From positions 1 to 40,621 of the forward strand of contig JAFSJF010000140.1 in the NCBI GenBank assembly GCA_017439405.1: a DNA stretch of 40,621 nucleotides, read 5' to 3'. The notes beneath the pieces were generated by a model, which saw nothing but the letters and a program-made list of their open reading frames with translations, ran no database searches and was not told the origin of the DNA. The stretch is from Bacteroidales bacterium (GTDB taxonomy: Bacteria; Bacteroidota; Bacteroidia; Bacteroidales; F082). The translations under genes and the position numbers were made by a program. Below are positions 17,178 through 22,984 of the stretch, piece by piece (position 1 is the first letter of the stretch; every line of letters starts with the position of its first letter).

Positions 17178-17208
17178 GACATTTTTTTCAGGAAACGAGA
17201 AAAATGTC
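17178..17208. promoter_or_regulatory. Inverted repeat, likely toxin-antitoxin operator
   Basis: GACATTTTT (17178-17186) and AAAAATGTC (17200-17208) form a perfect 9-bp inverted repeat with a 13-bp spacer, and it abuts the -7 box. The antitoxin or complex could bind here to repress its own operon. Confidence 0.5.
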
Positions 17209-17216
17209 TATATTTG
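17209..17216 (+). promoter_or_regulatory. -7 box for toxin-antitoxin operon
   Basis: TATATTTG matches TAnnTTTG, 18 bp before the ATG at 17235. Confidence 0.6.
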
Positions 17217-17234
17217 CAGTCAAATATATGTAGT

Positions 17235-17375
17235 ATGGAAGATGTTCTGACCAGAAAGAGAAAGAAACAAGTAAACTTGAACGTTGAGAACTTTGAGCCG
17301 ACTCCTTCTTCAAGGCTTCATTCTGTCGAAGAGTTTATGACAAAGTTGGAACAGGCTGTTCTTGAAAGGCTATGA
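17235..17375 (+). CDS. Small antitoxin-like protein (46 aa)
   Basis: A 46-residue ORF starting MEDVLTRKRKKQVNLNVENF and ending EQAVLERL. Its stop overlaps the toxin start by 4 bp (ATGA), and it lies directly behind a promoter and inverted repeat. The C-terminal part looks helical and could wrap the toxin. I do not recognise a DNA-binding fold, so the antitoxin role is inferred from position and length. Confidence 0.6.
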   Translation: MEDVLTRKRKKQVNLNVENFEPTPSSRLHSVEEFMTKLEQAVLERL

Positions 17376-17680
17376 AGGAATACAAAGTCAAAATCCTTGA
17401 CACAGTCTTTGCCGACATTGATGATGTTGCAGATTTCATTGTCAGTGTCAGCACTCCCGAACATGCGATTGAATACACAAGGCGATTAGGGGCAGAGATA
17501 ATGTCATTGAGCTACCTTGCTGATGTAATACCAGAGAGTCCTTGGCAAACGATAAAAAGATACCATCCTCATGCCAAGCAGTTACGAACTCGTAACAAAC
17601 GACTGACCATCATTTTCCATATTGAAAACGACTTGGTGATTGTGGATAAAATCATTGCCACTTCAAGAATTAGCCATTAA
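17372..17680 (+). CDS. RelE/ParE-superfamily toxin
   Basis: The 102-residue protein shows the RelE/ParE pattern: VKILDTVFADIDDVADFI at the start, a helix with EHAIEYTRRL, then IKRYHPHAKQLRTRNKRLTIIFHIEND and VIVDKIIATSR as the final strands. Relatives cut mRNA on the ribosome or poison gyrase; which applies here is unclear. It overlaps the small ORF upstream by 4 bp, the usual antitoxin-toxin arrangement. Confidence 0.8.
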   Translation: MKEYKVKILDTVFADIDDVADFIVSVSTPEHAIEYTRRLGAEIMSLSYLADVIPESPWQTIKRYHPHAKQLRTRNKRLTIIFHIENDLVIVDKIIATSRISH

Positions 17681-17690
17681 CACGGATGCT

Positions 17691-18176
17691 TCATTTCTCT
17701 CGGACTCGTTTTCCGCTCAAATGCTCAATTTGCAATTCGAGCACGAAAGCGCGTGGCCCGTTTTTCAGCATGTCGTCTTCCAAATCGTAGCCTTCGGGGA
17801 AGTATTTCGCGCCCAAAAGCCGCAGTTTGGCATCGGCCAAGGCAGGGTCGTCGACGATGCGGATGCGCCCGAAGCAGATGACGCTCTCGAAGTGGTACCA
17901 CCAGTCGCCGGGTTCTTTTCGGCCTTCGCTCAGCACGCAGAACGAAACCTTGTCGTGCCTCTGGATGGCATCGATCTTATGGCCTTCCTTAGCACAGTGG
18001 AAATAGATTTTGTCGCCATCGAGGACGAAATCCAAGGGTACGGCGTAAGGATAGTCATGGTCGCCGAGGAGGGCAAGCACGCCGCGAGGAGCGGATTTCA
18101 ACAATTCAAGGCATTCTGTTTCAGTCATTTGCTGCTTGAAGCGGCGCATGGGGCGAAAAGTGTTGTTGTCGTTCAT
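17691..18176 (-). CDS. PNPOx-like flavoprotein of the Nim (nitroimidazole reductase) type
   Basis: The 161-residue protein starts MNDNNTFRPMRRFKQQM and contains GVLALLGDHDYPYAVPLDFV, KIYFHCAKEGHKIDAI, VSFCVL and SVICFGRIRIVDD, then LEDDMLKNGPRAFVLELQIEHLSGK. This matches the FMN-binding split-barrel family that includes the Bacteroides Nim proteins. Nim proteins have been linked to reduction of nitroimidazole drugs, but many chromosomal homologues have no proven resistance role. It converges on the toxin gene with a 10-bp gap. Confidence 0.82.
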   Translation of the reverse strand: MNDNNTFRPMRRFKQQMTETECLELLKSAPRGVLALLGDHDYPYAVPLDFVLDGDKIYFHCAKEGHKIDAIQRHDKVSFCVLSEGRKEPGDWWYHFESVICFGRIRIVDDPALADAKLRLLGAKYFPEGYDLEDDMLKNGPRAFVLELQIEHLSGKRVREK

Positions 18177-18195
18177 CGTATGCTGTTTTGATGCG

Positions 18196-18203
18196 CGAAG
18201 ATA
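18196..18203 (-). promoter_or_regulatory. Possible -7 box for Nim-like gene
   Basis: Reading leftward, TATCTTCG is one base off TAnnTTTG, 19 bp before the ATG at 18176. Confidence 0.4.
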
Positions 18204-18214
18204 CGAAAAATGAC

Positions 18215-18222
18215 TACCTTTG
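18215..18222 (+). promoter_or_regulatory. -7 box for PHP phosphatase
   Basis: TACCTTTG matches TAnnTTTG, 31 bp before the ATG at 18254. Confidence 0.55.
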
Positions 18223-18253
18223 CACCCTAATTCGATATTGAATCAAAAATCTT

Positions 18254-19099
18254 ATGCAAAATTTCAATCTACATACCCACAGCGTTTACAGCGACGGCAA
18301 GTCGCAGCCCCGCGAAATCGTGGAAGAGGCTGTCCGTCAGGGCTTGACGACCTTGGGATTTTCGGAACACAGCCCTTTGCCGTTCGACAATAGTTTCTCC
18401 GTCAAGTCAGCCGATATGCCAGTATATGTGGCCGAAATCGCCCAATTGAAAACCGAATTCAAGGACAAAATCGACCTTTATTGCGGCTTGGAAGCCGACT
18501 ACATCACCGGCGTTTCCGAACCTTTTGCTGTGACCAAAGAAAAGTATCACCTTGATTATCTGATTGGTGGGGTGCATTTGGTGGGACAATCTTCCAATCC
18601 CGATGAAATCTGGTTCATCGACGGCCCGAAGTGGGAAATCTATGACGAAGGCCTGCAACGGTTCTTCGATGGCGACATCCGTCGTGCCGTGCGCAGGTTC
18701 TATGAACAGACCAACGAAATGATTGAACGTGAGCCGTTTGACATCATCGCCCACTTCGACAAAATCAAGATGCACAACCGCGAACGCTATTTCCACGAGG
18801 ACGAGCCGTGGTATCGCGCCTTGGCCTTCGAGACCTTAGACCTCATCCGCCAAAAAGGTTTGGTGATGGAAGTCAACGTGCGCGGCCTCTACAAGAAACG
18901 CTACAACGGCTTCTATCCCTCGCCCTGGCTGATGGAGGAGGCCTGCAAGATGGGCGTTCCCGCCATCATCTCCGCCGACGCGCACCACTTCAGCGAACTT
19001 ACCCTCGAATTTGCCGCAGCCGAGGAAGCCTTGAAGCGGGCTGGCTATCGCAGCGTGGTGAATTTCAGGGATGGACGTTGGGTTGAAGTGGCGATTTAG
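18254..19099 (+). CDS. PHP-domain histidinol-phosphatase
   Basis: The 281-residue protein is a PHP metal-dependent phosphatase of the HisK/HisJ type, expected to remove phosphate from histidinol phosphate in histidine synthesis. Metal-binding motifs are visible: NLHTHSVYSDG, GFSEHSPLP, GLEADYI, GGVHLVG, IIAHFDKIK and ISADAHHF. The last 23 residues (LKRAGYRSVVNFRDGRW and a short tail) are repeated in altered form at 19902-19976. Other his genes are not in the window, so PHP phosphatases with other substrates remain possible. Confidence 0.85.
   Translation: MQNFNLHTHSVYSDGKSQPREIVEEAVRQGLTTLGFSEHSPLPFDNSFSVKSADMPVYVAEIAQLKTEFKDKIDLYCGLEADYITGVSEPFAVTKEKYHLDYLIGGVHLVGQSSNPDEIWFIDGPKWEIYDEGLQRFFDGDIRRAVRRFYEQTNEMIEREPFDIIAHFDKIKMHNRERYFHEDEPWYRALAFETLDLIRQKGLVMEVNVRGLYKKRYNGFYPSPWLMEEACKMGVPAIISADAHHFSELTLEFAAAEEALKRAGYRSVVNFRDGRWVEVAI
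19040..19067 (+). repeat. 28-bp direct repeat, copy 1 (inside PHP phosphatase 3' end)
   Basis: Identical to 19911-19938, 871 bp downstream. The repeat encodes AGYRSVVNF. Confidence 0.85.
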
Positions 19100-19139
19100 G
19101 AAAAATGCAGTGAAAACAATCTGTATTTGAGATTTTTGC

Positions 19140-19147
19140 TAATTTTG
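19140..19147 (+). promoter_or_regulatory. -7 box for DUF4160 gene
   Basis: TAATTTTG matches TAnnTTTG, 29 bp before the ATG at 19177. Confidence 0.5.
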
Positions 19148-19176
19148 CGGATGGAAAACCCACAAATATAGTTGCC

Positions 19177-19476
19177 ATGCCTGATATTTATACCTATTTC
19201 GGATTCATTTTCTCGTTCTTTTCTCAAGAACATGAGCCTATCCATGTTCATGTTGAGCATCAAGACCGTATGACCATTTTCGATTTGATTATTGTGGATG
19301 GCGAATTGGTGGAAATCAAGAAAAGGGATAAGGGTAAGCCATTGGTAGGTAAGGATGAGAGGACCGCAATCGAATTTATTGAAAAGTATTGGAAAGAGAT
19401 TGTGGACAAATGGGTTTCGTTTTTCGTCTATAAGAAACGGGTTAGATGTACGGACATTAAAACCAAGTTGAAATGA
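19177..19476 (+). CDS. DUF4160 protein, first gene of a DUF4160-DUF2442 pair
   Basis: The 99-residue protein begins MPDIYTYFGFIFSFFSQEHEPIHVHVEH, the DUF4160 hallmark, with an HxHVEH motif and KDERTAIEFIEKYWKEIVDKW near the end. DUF4160 genes commonly stand beside DUF2442 genes in a toxin-antitoxin-like layout; which protein is the toxin is not settled to my knowledge. It overlaps the next gene by 4 bp (ATGA). Confidence 0.8.
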   Translation: MPDIYTYFGFIFSFFSQEHEPIHVHVEHQDRMTIFDLIIVDGELVEIKKRDKGKPLVGKDERTAIEFIEKYWKEIVDKWVSFFVYKKRVRCTDIKTKLK

Positions 19477-19754
19477 AGCAAATCAGCATTGATAGTGTAG
19501 AATACGTGGATGGCCTGATGTTGTCGCTGTTGTTTAGCGATGGCAGCAGCCAAACCATTGATTTCAGTGCTTTTTTCGAGAAGCACCCACATCCTCAGTA
19601 TAACAAGTACAAGAAAATATCAGAGTTCAAGAAGTTCTGGTTGCGAAACGGTAATCTTATTTGGGGTAAACACGCCGACTTGAGTTTTCCTCTAAACGCC
19701 TTGTATTTTGGAAACTTGGAATTGTGCTGTGATGACGAGTGGCCTGAAGCATAA
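19473..19754 (+). CDS. DUF2442 protein, second gene of the pair
   Basis: The 93-residue protein shows the DUF2442 pattern: SVEYVDGLMLSLLFSDGS, TIDFSAFF, and FWLRNGNLIWGKHADLSFPLNALY. It probably binds the DUF4160 partner, with which it overlaps by 4 bp. A 66-bp repeat (19806-19872), a small hairpin and an orphan tail of the PHP phosphatase follow it. Confidence 0.8.
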   Translation: MKQISIDSVEYVDGLMLSLLFSDGSSQTIDFSAFFEKHPHPQYNKYKKISEFKKFWLRNGNLIWGKHADLSFPLNALYFGNLELCCDDEWPEA

Positions 19755-19805
19755 TAAAAAAGGAATAATCAAATTACTTATTTATAAAACAAACAAAACG
19801 CAACA

Positions 19806-19872
19806 AATACAAACACATAATCATTTAGCATAAGCATTTCAAAAAACGAATTCTTGAACATCATTTTCCACA
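19806..19872 (+). repeat. 66-bp direct repeat, copy 1
   Basis: Matches 21579-21644 with two substitutions and one missing A by my alignment. The core includes ACGAATTCTTGAACATCA. It follows the DUF4160/DUF2442 pair and is itself followed at 19874-19887 by TTCTC-GAAA-GAGAA, a 5-bp hairpin with a GNRA-type loop. Confidence 0.85.
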
Positions 19873-19901
19873 TTTCTCGAAAGAGAATCTACCAAGAAAC
19901 C

Positions 19902-19976
19902 TTAAAACGCGCTGGCTATCGCAGCGTGGTGAATTTCAAGGACGGGCAATGGGAGGAAAAGACCTTGCAACCATAG
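19902..19976 (+). pseudogene. Orphan 3' tail of a PHP phosphatase gene
   Basis: The frame LKRAGYRSVVNFKDGQW continues to EEKTLQP and a TAG at 19974-19976. It matches the end of the intact gene at 18254-19099 but has its own final residues, so it is the end of a divergent allele rather than a simple copy. No upstream part of that allele is present. Confidence 0.75.
19911..19938 (+). repeat. 28-bp direct repeat, copy 2
   Basis: Identical to 19040-19067; together they bracket the DUF4160/DUF2442 pair. Confidence 0.85.
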
Positions 19977-20037
19977 TTGGCACAATTCTTGTAAATGAAT
20001 AGACAATCCAACGAATCATCACTAAAACGTTTCAACC

Positions 20038-20802
20038 ATGAAAAAGTCAATTCTTTACCTGTTTCTTTTGCTGGCCTTGCCTTCGATGGCCCAATATCGT
20101 GGTCACGGCGGCCACGGTCCGGGTGGCAGCCACGAAACGGCTTCCTCACTGACGATTGTCGCCCCCAAACATCAAGCCTTCTGGCTTTTTGTCGATGATG
20201 TGCTGCAAAACGAAAATGCAGTGCATTCTATCCGCATCAACAACCTTTGGCCCGATGAATTCTACATCCGCGTTGAGCTTGACAACCCAGAGCAAGAGTG
20301 CATCGGCCGTTTTGTTGACATGAGGTATCCACAAGGTTTCAGCATCGTGCAACACGGAAATCTTTTTGGTTTCGAACCCACCCAAGGCAACATTCGCCCC
20401 GAACTCACGATGAATGTGATGACCGAAATGCCATTACCGCCCATGCCAGCTACGCCATCAACGCCTCAAATAGAGATTGTACAACCTCCCGTTCCCGAAC
20501 CCGTACATATCGAGATGGGCATGAATCCGAGAGACTTTGACGAGGCAGTGAACCTGTTGTCAAAAGAATCCTTTGACGACACCCGCCTGACTACCGCCAA
20601 GCAAATCGTGGCCAACAATCCTATGACGGTGAACCAAATCGCACAAATCTGCCGATTGTTCACGTACGAGAACAACAAGCTCGAATGGGCCAAGTTTGCC
20701 TATCCCTATTGTGTCGAGAAGAACAAGTATTACATGCTGAACGATGTGTTCACTTACGACAGCTCGAAACAGGAGTTGAACGAATTTATCAAGGGGTTGT
20801 AA
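20038..20802 (+). CDS. Secreted DUF4476-domain protein
   Basis: The 254-residue protein has a signal peptide (MKKSILYLFLLLALPSMAQ), a Gly/His-rich linker (RGHGGHGPGGSH), a beta-rich domain to about residue 115, a Pro-rich hinge, and a C-terminal helical domain (GMNPRDFDEAVNLLSKESFDDTRL, ICRLFTYENNKLEWAKFAY) that fits DUF4476. It is likely periplasmic. The function of DUF4476 is not known. A strong terminator follows. Confidence 0.78.
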   Translation: MKKSILYLFLLLALPSMAQYRGHGGHGPGGSHETASSLTIVAPKHQAFWLFVDDVLQNENAVHSIRINNLWPDEFYIRVELDNPEQECIGRFVDMRYPQGFSIVQHGNLFGFEPTQGNIRPELTMNVMTEMPLPPMPATPSTPQIEIVQPPVPEPVHIEMGMNPRDFDEAVNLLSKESFDDTRLTTAKQIVANNPMTVNQIAQICRLFTYENNKLEWAKFAYPYCVEKNKYYMLNDVFTYDSSKQELNEFIKGL

Positions 20803-20821
20803 CGCACATTTGACAATGTCG

Positions 20822-20857
20822 CTCCCCAAAGCCCGTGATGGTTTTGGGGAGTTTTTT
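20822..20857 (+). terminator. Rho-independent terminator after DUF4476 gene
   Basis: CTCCCCAAA (20822-20830) pairs with TTTGGGGAG (20843-20851), followed by six T. Confidence 0.88.
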
Positions 20858-20900
20858 GTAAAAAAGAATAGCGAAATACACCTGTTCTCAAAATAATTGT

Positions 20901-20908
20901 TACTTTTG
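20901..20908 (+). promoter_or_regulatory. -7 box for second RelE module
   Basis: TACTTTTG matches TAnnTTTG. A purine-rich ribosome-binding site (AAGGAAGGAAC) follows just before the ATG at 20934. Confidence 0.6.
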
Positions 20909-20933
20909 CTCAAAAAAAAGGAAGGAACAAGCC

Positions 20934-21179
20934 ATGAGTACAATGGAATTGAATGCCGAATTGTTTCATCAATTAAGTTATCTTGCTGATGATGAAACCT
21001 ATATGCAAAAAGTGTTGAAGTTTATTTGTGACCTTGTTGCTCAAAAAGCCAAGTCGGAAAATGACGAGTACATCACAAAAGACGAGCTCCTCGCAGGCAT
21101 TGGGCAGGGTTTGAAAGAGATGAAAGAATGTGATTATGCCAACGCTAAAACCTTGCAGGATGTCATCGACGAGCTTTAA
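20934..21179 (+). CDS. Antitoxin-like protein of second RelE module
   Basis: The 81-residue acidic protein (LNAELFHQLSYLADDETYMQKVLKFI, then YITKDELLAGIGQGLKEMKE) looks like the small helical antitoxins paired with RelE-type toxins in Bacteroidota. A second ATG three codons in is possible. It overlaps the toxin gene by 20 bp in another frame. Confidence 0.72.
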   Translation: MSTMELNAELFHQLSYLADDETYMQKVLKFICDLVAQKAKSENDEYITKDELLAGIGQGLKEMKECDYANAKTLQDVIDEL

Positions 21180-21507
21180 AATCATTCCGCAACCCACTTT
21201 CATTAGAGAAGCGAAGCGCCTTGCCAAGAAGTATAAGTCGTTCAAGAACGACCTGAAGCAACTGAGCGATATGCTGACGGATAACCCTATCGAAGGGGAT
21301 GACCTTGGCGGTGGGCTGCGGAAGGTGCGTATGGCGATAAGCGACAAGAACAAAGGGAAAAGTCATGGCGCAAGGGTCATTACTTACACCTTTCTTGTTG
21401 ACGAGAGCAATGGCGTGGTGAATCTCATTTTCATTTACGACAAGCAAGAAAGAGACTCTATTAGCAAAAAGGAAATCAAGGCTCTGCTGAAAAGTGTGGG
21501 GCTGTAA
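21160..21507 (+). CDS. RelE-like toxin (mRNA interferase family)
   Basis: The 115-residue protein has the RelE-like pattern: IIPQPTFIREAKRLAKKYKSF, a helix KNDLKQLSDML, the glycine turn DDLGGGLRKVRMAI, and basic strands KGKSHGARVITYTFLVDE and LIFIYDKQERDSI. It would cut ribosome-bound mRNA if active. The start at 21160 gives a 20-bp overlap with the antitoxin ORF; upstream in-frame codons are less likely. A 66-bp repeat shared with the DUF4160/DUF2442 pair follows after 71 bp. Confidence 0.75.
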   Translation: MSSTSFKIIPQPTFIREAKRLAKKYKSFKNDLKQLSDMLTDNPIEGDDLGGGLRKVRMAISDKNKGKSHGARVITYTFLVDESNGVVNLIFIYDKQERDSISKKEIKALLKSVGL

Positions 21508-21578
21508 GAAAACCCATTTGAATTATTAAACAAATACAATATCAACAATTTACAAAACTGAATAAATAATAATAGAAG

Positions 21579-21644
21579 AATACAGACACATAATCATTTA
21601 GTATAAGCATTTCAAAAACGAATTCTTGAACATCATTTTCCACA
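21579..21644 (+). repeat. 66-bp direct repeat, copy 2
   Basis: Nearly identical to 19806-19872 and also behind a toxin-antitoxin-like pair. A 6-bp hairpin TGTCTC/GAGACA (21646-21662) follows directly. Confidence 0.85.
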
Positions 21645-21660
21645 CTGTCTCATTTTGAGA

Positions 21661-21722
21661 CAACACAACAAGAAGCCGTTATGAAACGCCATTTTTTTGG
21701 CGTGGAATAACTTGTTGTTGTG
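21661..21722. terminator. Nested stem-loop before XRE gene
   Basis: An inner perfect hairpin ACGCCA-TTTTTT-TGGCGT (21686-21703) sits within an outer imperfect stem of ACAACAAG with CTTGTTGT. It could stop readthrough into the XRE gene or act in its leader. Confidence 0.45.
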
Positions 21723-21773
21723 TGGGCGTGGAAACCCGATGTTCGGCAAGTTAAACAAATTCCACGCTTTTTC

Positions 21774-21983
21774 ATGCACATCGGGCAACATATCAAAGAG
21801 GTAATGCGGCAGCAAGGCGTAACGGCAACACAGTTGGCGAAGGACATTTGCTGCGCCCGTACGCATATCCACAGGATTTTCCTCAAGGACAACATCGACA
21901 TTGCCTTGCTTGAACGCATTTCCACAGCGTTGGATTATGATTTCTTCCGCGACCTTTCCGATGAATTCAAGGGAAAGGTGTGA
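21774..21983 (+). CDS. Small XRE-type DNA-binding protein
   Basis: The 69-residue product (MHIGQHIKEVMRQQGVTATQ, then LAKDICCARTHIHRIF and LLERISTALDYDFFRDLSDEF) is a minimal helix-turn-helix protein of the XRE/Cro type known from Bacteroidota. The ATG at 21774 starts exactly at the HTH domain; in-frame codons upstream fall in the stem-loop. A perfect palindrome lies 8 bp after its stop and a promoter for the next operon 64 bp after it, so it may control that operon. Confidence 0.75.
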   Translation: MHIGQHIKEVMRQQGVTATQLAKDICCARTHIHRIFLKDNIDIALLERISTALDYDFFRDLSDEFKGKV

Positions 21984-21990
21984 CTAATTT

Positions 21991-22003
21991 GGTAACTGTT
22001 ACC
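21991..22003. promoter_or_regulatory. 13-bp perfect palindrome, candidate operator
   Basis: GGTAAC-T-GTTACC lies between the XRE gene and the -7 box at 22047. A second inverted repeat CACTT-CAAA-AAGTG (22012-22025) follows. Both are of a size that a dimeric XRE protein could bind. Confidence 0.45.
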
Positions 22004-22046
22004 GAATAGGTCACTTCAAAAAGTGCCTTGAAACGGTTGAAGAAAG

Positions 22047-22054
22047 TATTTTTG
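22047..22054 (+). promoter_or_regulatory. -7 box for the 22114-25846 operon
   Basis: TATTTTTG matches TAnnTTTG, 59 bp before the ATG at 22114. No other good box was seen within the operon. Confidence 0.5.
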
Positions 22055-22113
22055 CTCCGAATCAATTAACAACTAAAACTACAGGTGACAGGATAAAGAC
22101 TGCCATAAATGAA

Positions 22114-22260
22114 ATGAAAAAAACATTGATGACAATGGCCGTGCTTGTCGTAATGTCGGCTGGCGCAATGATGCTGAGCTCGTTTGCTGCATCCAAGCAA
22201 GATGCAGAAACCGTGAGCTTTCTTTGTAGTAGCATAGGTATTGCAGAACCTCGGATATGA
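22114..22260 (+). CDS. Small signal-peptide-bearing ORF (48 aa)
   Basis: The ORF reads MKKTLMTMAVLVVMSAGAMM and continues LSSFAASKQDAETV, a good Sec signal peptide with cleavage near AASKQ, then only about 20 more residues. It overlaps the nuclease-like ORF by 4 bp (ATGA). It may be a real small exported protein, the truncated start of a larger one, or a translated leader for the operon. Confidence 0.5.
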   Translation: MKKTLMTMAVLVVMSAGAMMLSSFAASKQDAETVSFLCSSIGIAEPRI

Positions 22261-22967
22261 CAAAAGAAATGTTCGCGGTTCTTTTTTTATATCCACTGAA
22301 ACAAAAGATGAGACTAATAGATACGACAAAAAGAGACATTATGCAGTACCTTGCCCAAAGCAACGGAGAACTGCTCTTCAACGAGAGAGACTTGCAGCTG
22401 CATCTCGCACTGCATCTTATTCGCAGTGGTCATTATGACGATGTGGATGTTGAATACTTTGTGCCATATGAAGAGTTGGATAACTATGTTTGGAAGAGCG
22501 AACTGAAATTGGACATAGTGGTTTGCAAAAATGCCGAATACTTACCAGTTGAATTGAAATACAAGACTAAAAAGCATAGCAAACAACTGTTGCGTTTCGA
22601 TGAGAATCTTGAAAAGTCAATCGATGTGCTAAAAAACCAAGGTGCGCAAGACCTTGGAATGTACGATTTTTGGAAAGATGTACGCCGTGTGGAACTTGTA
22701 CGTCGCCGTTTCCATGCTGTTAAGAACGGATTGGCAGTGTTTGTCACCAGTGACAACCAATATCTAAATAAGGGGAAAAGCACGTCCAACAATTATAGAT
22801 TCAGTATGGAAGAAGGTTTGCATGACACAGTAAGACACTGGCAACTACCAAACAGCACCTGTGCCAAGACACACCCTAATTTTGAACTTGACAACAACTA
22901 TATCATCTCTTGGAATAAGAATGTATATGAGAACGTTGAGTTTTATTACTGTATTGTGGAAATTTAA
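22257..22967 (+). CDS. PD-(D/E)XK nuclease-like protein
   Basis: I do not know a named family for this 236-residue protein. The centre holds SELKLDIVVCKNAEYLPVEL followed by KYKTKK: D86, then E99-x-K101, the spacing of a PD-(D/E)XK catalytic core. A helix with FNERDLQLHLALHL precedes it, as in many restriction-type folds. The C-terminal half has a conserved-looking SWNKNVYENVEFYYCIVEI. If active it would cut or bind nucleic acid. The ATG at 22257 overlaps the small ORF; an ATG at 22308 (MRLIDTTKRD) is a plausible shorter start. It is followed by the OmpA-type gene after 17 bp. Confidence 0.65.
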   Translation: MTKEMFAVLFLYPLKQKMRLIDTTKRDIMQYLAQSNGELLFNERDLQLHLALHLIRSGHYDDVDVEYFVPYEELDNYVWKSELKLDIVVCKNAEYLPVELKYKTKKHSKQLLRFDENLEKSIDVLKNQGAQDLGMYDFWKDVRRVELVRRRFHAVKNGLAVFVTSDNQYLNKGKSTSNNYRFSMEEGLHDTVRHWQLPNSTCAKTHPNFELDNNYIISWNKNVYENVEFYYCIVEI

Positions 22968-22984
22968 TCTAAAACATAAAACAA

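Noticed and set aside
19780-19867. Small ORF on the minus strand inside repeat copy 1 (about 28 codons)
   Set aside because: The second repeat copy has a one-base deletion that destroys the frame, so coding is unlikely to explain the conservation.
19806-21644. 66-bp repeats as integron attC sites
   Set aside because: They are not long palindromes, lack recognisable core sites, and no integron integrase is present.
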